From Escherichia whittamii (GTDB lineage: Bacteria > Pseudomonadota > Gammaproteobacteria > Enterobacterales > Enterobacteriaceae): a DNA stretch of 64,000 bases. The DNA is taken from assembly GCF_014836715.1 (NCBI RefSeq), contig NZ_JACSQI010000016.1:29065-93064 (forward strand). The letters run 5' to 3'. The translations under genes and the position numbers were made by a program. The notes under the pieces are model-generated. The model was not told the origin of the DNA, did no database searches, and saw only the letters and a program-made list of their open reading frames with translations. Of this stretch, positions 62,789-64,000 are shown one piece after another (within the stretch, counting starts at the first letter, position 1; every line of letters starts with the position of its first letter).

Positions 62789-63628
62789 GTGGATACGGAA
62801 TTGTTAAAAACTTTCCTGGAAGTTAGCCGAACGCGTCACTTTGGTCGAGCGGCTGAATCGCTCTATCTGACCCAATCAGCTGTGAGCTTTCGAATCAGAC
62901 AACTGGAAAATCAACTGGGTGTGAATCTTTTCACCCGCCACAGAAACAATATCCGTTTAACCGCTGCCGGAGAAAAGCTTCTGCCTTATGCAGAAACGCT
63001 CATGAGCACCTGGCAGGCCGCCCGTAAGGAGGTGGCGCATACCTCACGGCATAATGAGTTTTCTATCGGTGCCAGCGCCTCGCTGTGGGAGTGTATGCTT
63101 AATCAGTGGCTGGGACGCTTGTATCAACATCAGGATGCCCACACAGGCCTGCAATTTGAAGCGCGGATTGCCCAACGACAGTCTCTGGTAAAACAACTAC
63201 ATGAACGTCAGCTTGATCTGCTTATTACCACTGAAGCGCCCAAAATGGACGAGTTTAGTAGCCAGTTGTTGGGACATTTCACTTTAGCGCTCTATACCAG
63301 CGCCCCCTCTAAGTTAAAGGGGGATCTTAACTATCTGCGTCTGGAATGGGGACCGGATTTTCAACAGCATGAGACAGGTTTGATCGGTGCTGATGAAGTC
63401 CCAATTCTGACAACCAGTTCTGCTGAACTGGCACAACAACAGATTGAAATGCTTAATGGCTGCACCTGGCTGCCGGTAAGTTGGGCGCGTAAAAAAGGCG
63501 GATTGCATACTGTTGTCGATAGCACGACTCTTTCACGACCGCTCTATGCCATATGGCTGCAAAATAGCGACAAACACGCGTTGATTCGAGATCTTTTGAA
63601 AATTAACGTACTGGATGAAGTGTATTAA
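62789..63628 (+). CDS. hdfR: LysR-type regulator HdfR
   Basis: H-NS-dependent flhDC regulator: represses the flagellar master operon. The 279 aa start with GTG and the LysR helix-turn-helix ([22 protein letters not shown]...[13 protein letters not shown]), followed by a substrate-binding domain. It lies immediately beyond the distal end of rrnC, as in K-12. Confidence 0.96.
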   Translation: MDTELLKTFLEVSRTRHFGRAAESLYLTQSAVSFRIRQLENQLGVNLFTRHRNNIRLTAAGEKLLPYAETLMSTWQAARKEVAHTSRHNEFSIGASASLWECMLNQWLGRLYQHQDAHTGLQFEARIAQRQSLVKQLHERQLDLLITTEAPKMDEFSSQLLGHFTLALYTSAPSKLKGDLNYLRLEWGPDFQQHETGLIGADEVPILTTSSAELAQQQIEMLNGCTWLPVSWARKKGGLHTVVDSTTLSRPLYAIWLQNSDKHALIRDLLKINVLDEVY

Positions 63629-63687
63629 TCTGAATGGCTGGCAAGGACGCCGGTGGAAGGATTTACTTAGGATGGGTTATTTCAGAT

Positions 63688-63716
63688 AAAAAAAATCCTT
63701 AGCTTTCGCTAAGGAT
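63688..63716 (-). terminator. Terminator of the rrnC operon distal tRNAs
   Basis: On the minus strand ATCCTTAGC / GCTAAGGAT with a 4-nt loop GAAA is followed by about eight T residues. It lies just after trpT and ends the rrnC transcript. Confidence 0.93.
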
Positions 63717-63722
63717 GATTTC

Positions 63723-63798
63723 TGGCAGGGGCGGAGAGACTCGAACTCCCAACACCCGGTTTTGGAGACCGGTGCTCTACCAATTGAACTACGCCCCT
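63723..63798 (-). tRNA. trpT: tRNA-Trp (anticodon CCA)
   Basis: 76 nt starting AGGGGCGTAGTTCAATTGG and ending in encoded CCA; anticodon loop TCTCCAAAA. It is the only tRNA-Trp gene of E. coli and is the last gene of rrnC. Confidence 0.98.
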
Positions 63799-63806
63799 AA
63801 TTAGGG

Positions 63807-63883
63807 TGGCGGAACGGACGGGACTCGAACCCGCGACCCCCTGCGTGACAGGCAGGTATTCTAACCGACTGAACTACCGCTCC
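63807..63883 (-). tRNA. aspT: tRNA-Asp (anticodon GTC)
   Basis: 77 nt starting GGAGCGGTAGTTCAGTCGG and ending in encoded CCA; anticodon GTC in CTGTCACG. It lies between the 5S gene and trpT in the distal part of rrnC. Confidence 0.98.
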
Positions 63884-63935
63884 ACCGAATTCTTTTACAA
63901 CCACCGGTTTTATGACCGGCTTACTGCTTAATTTG

Positions 63936-64000
63936 ATGCCTGGCAGTTCCCTACTCTCGCATGGGGAGACCCCACACTACCATCGGCGCTACGGCGTTTC
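63936..64000 (-). rRNA. rrfC: 5S rRNA (3' part; gene runs off the right edge)
   Basis: The minus strand ends in ...AGTAGGGAACTGCCAGGCAT, the 3' end of E. coli 5S rRNA, and includes the conserved GTGTGGGGTCTCCCCATGCG segment. About 65 of 120 nt are present. Followed by aspT and trpT it identifies rrnC. Confidence 0.97.

Overview
This window is a stretch of Escherichia coli (or Shigella) chromosome. Nearly every protein reads as an E. coli K-12 protein over its full length, gene order is that of the K-12 region running from bioP (yigM) to the rrnC rRNA operon (opposite to the usual map orientation), and short REP/BIME palindromes sit at several convergent gene ends. Identification rests on recalled K-12 sequences and gene order; no database search was possible.

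Layout. 1-12 kb: bioP (partial), yigL, pldB, rhtB, rhtC, recQ, pldA, yigI, rarD, an AT-rich group (yigG, yigF, a DUF943-type gene), corA with a long leader, yigE. 12-18 kb: uvrD behind a LexA box, then the tight lptM-dapF-yigA-xerC-yigB run on the minus strand. 18-26 kb: cyaY, cyaA (TTG start, CRP site) diverging from hemCDXY, then the sRNA GlmZ. 26-30 kb: the sulfatase/maturase pair aslA and aslB, and the four-tRNA operon argX-hisR-leuT-proM. 30-43 kb: yifK (thrP) and the enterobacterial common antigen (ECA) operon wecA-wzzE-wecB-wecC-wecD-wecE-wzxE-wecF-wzyE-wecG. 43-50 kb: rho with its leader rhoL, trxA, rhlB, gppA, rep, ppiC. 50-60 kb: branched-chain amino acid genes ilvC, ilvY and ilvLXGMEDA. 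60-64 kb: comM (yifB), maoP (yifE), hdfR, then tRNA-Trp, tRNA-Asp and the 3' part of a 5S rRNA gene, the distal end of rrnC.

Departures from the K-12 plan. (1) rffG and rffH, which in K-12 lie between wecC and wecD and make the dTDP-sugar used by WecE, are absent; wecC and wecD are only 34 bp apart. (2) A HigBA-like toxin-antitoxin pair with an 18-bp perfect palindrome in front of it sits between ilvY and ilvA, and ilvY appears to have lost its last two codons at the junction. (3) A DUF943-like secreted or membrane-anchored protein lies between yigF and corA. (4) ilvG is intact (548 codons), unlike the frameshifted K-12 allele, so this is a valine-resistant-type ilv operon. (5) hemX ends in a hexanucleotide repeat coding Pro-Ala. 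Possible unannotated small genes lie between rhlB and gppA, after hemY, and in the corA leader.

Functionally the window is mostly housekeeping: DNA repair and helicases (uvrD, recQ, rep, xerC), heme and cAMP synthesis, ECA assembly, transcription termination, and isoleucine/valine synthesis. I see no CRISPR array, prophage or insertion sequence, and no convincing large undescribed system. The best leads are the rffGH loss and the inserted toxin-antitoxin module.
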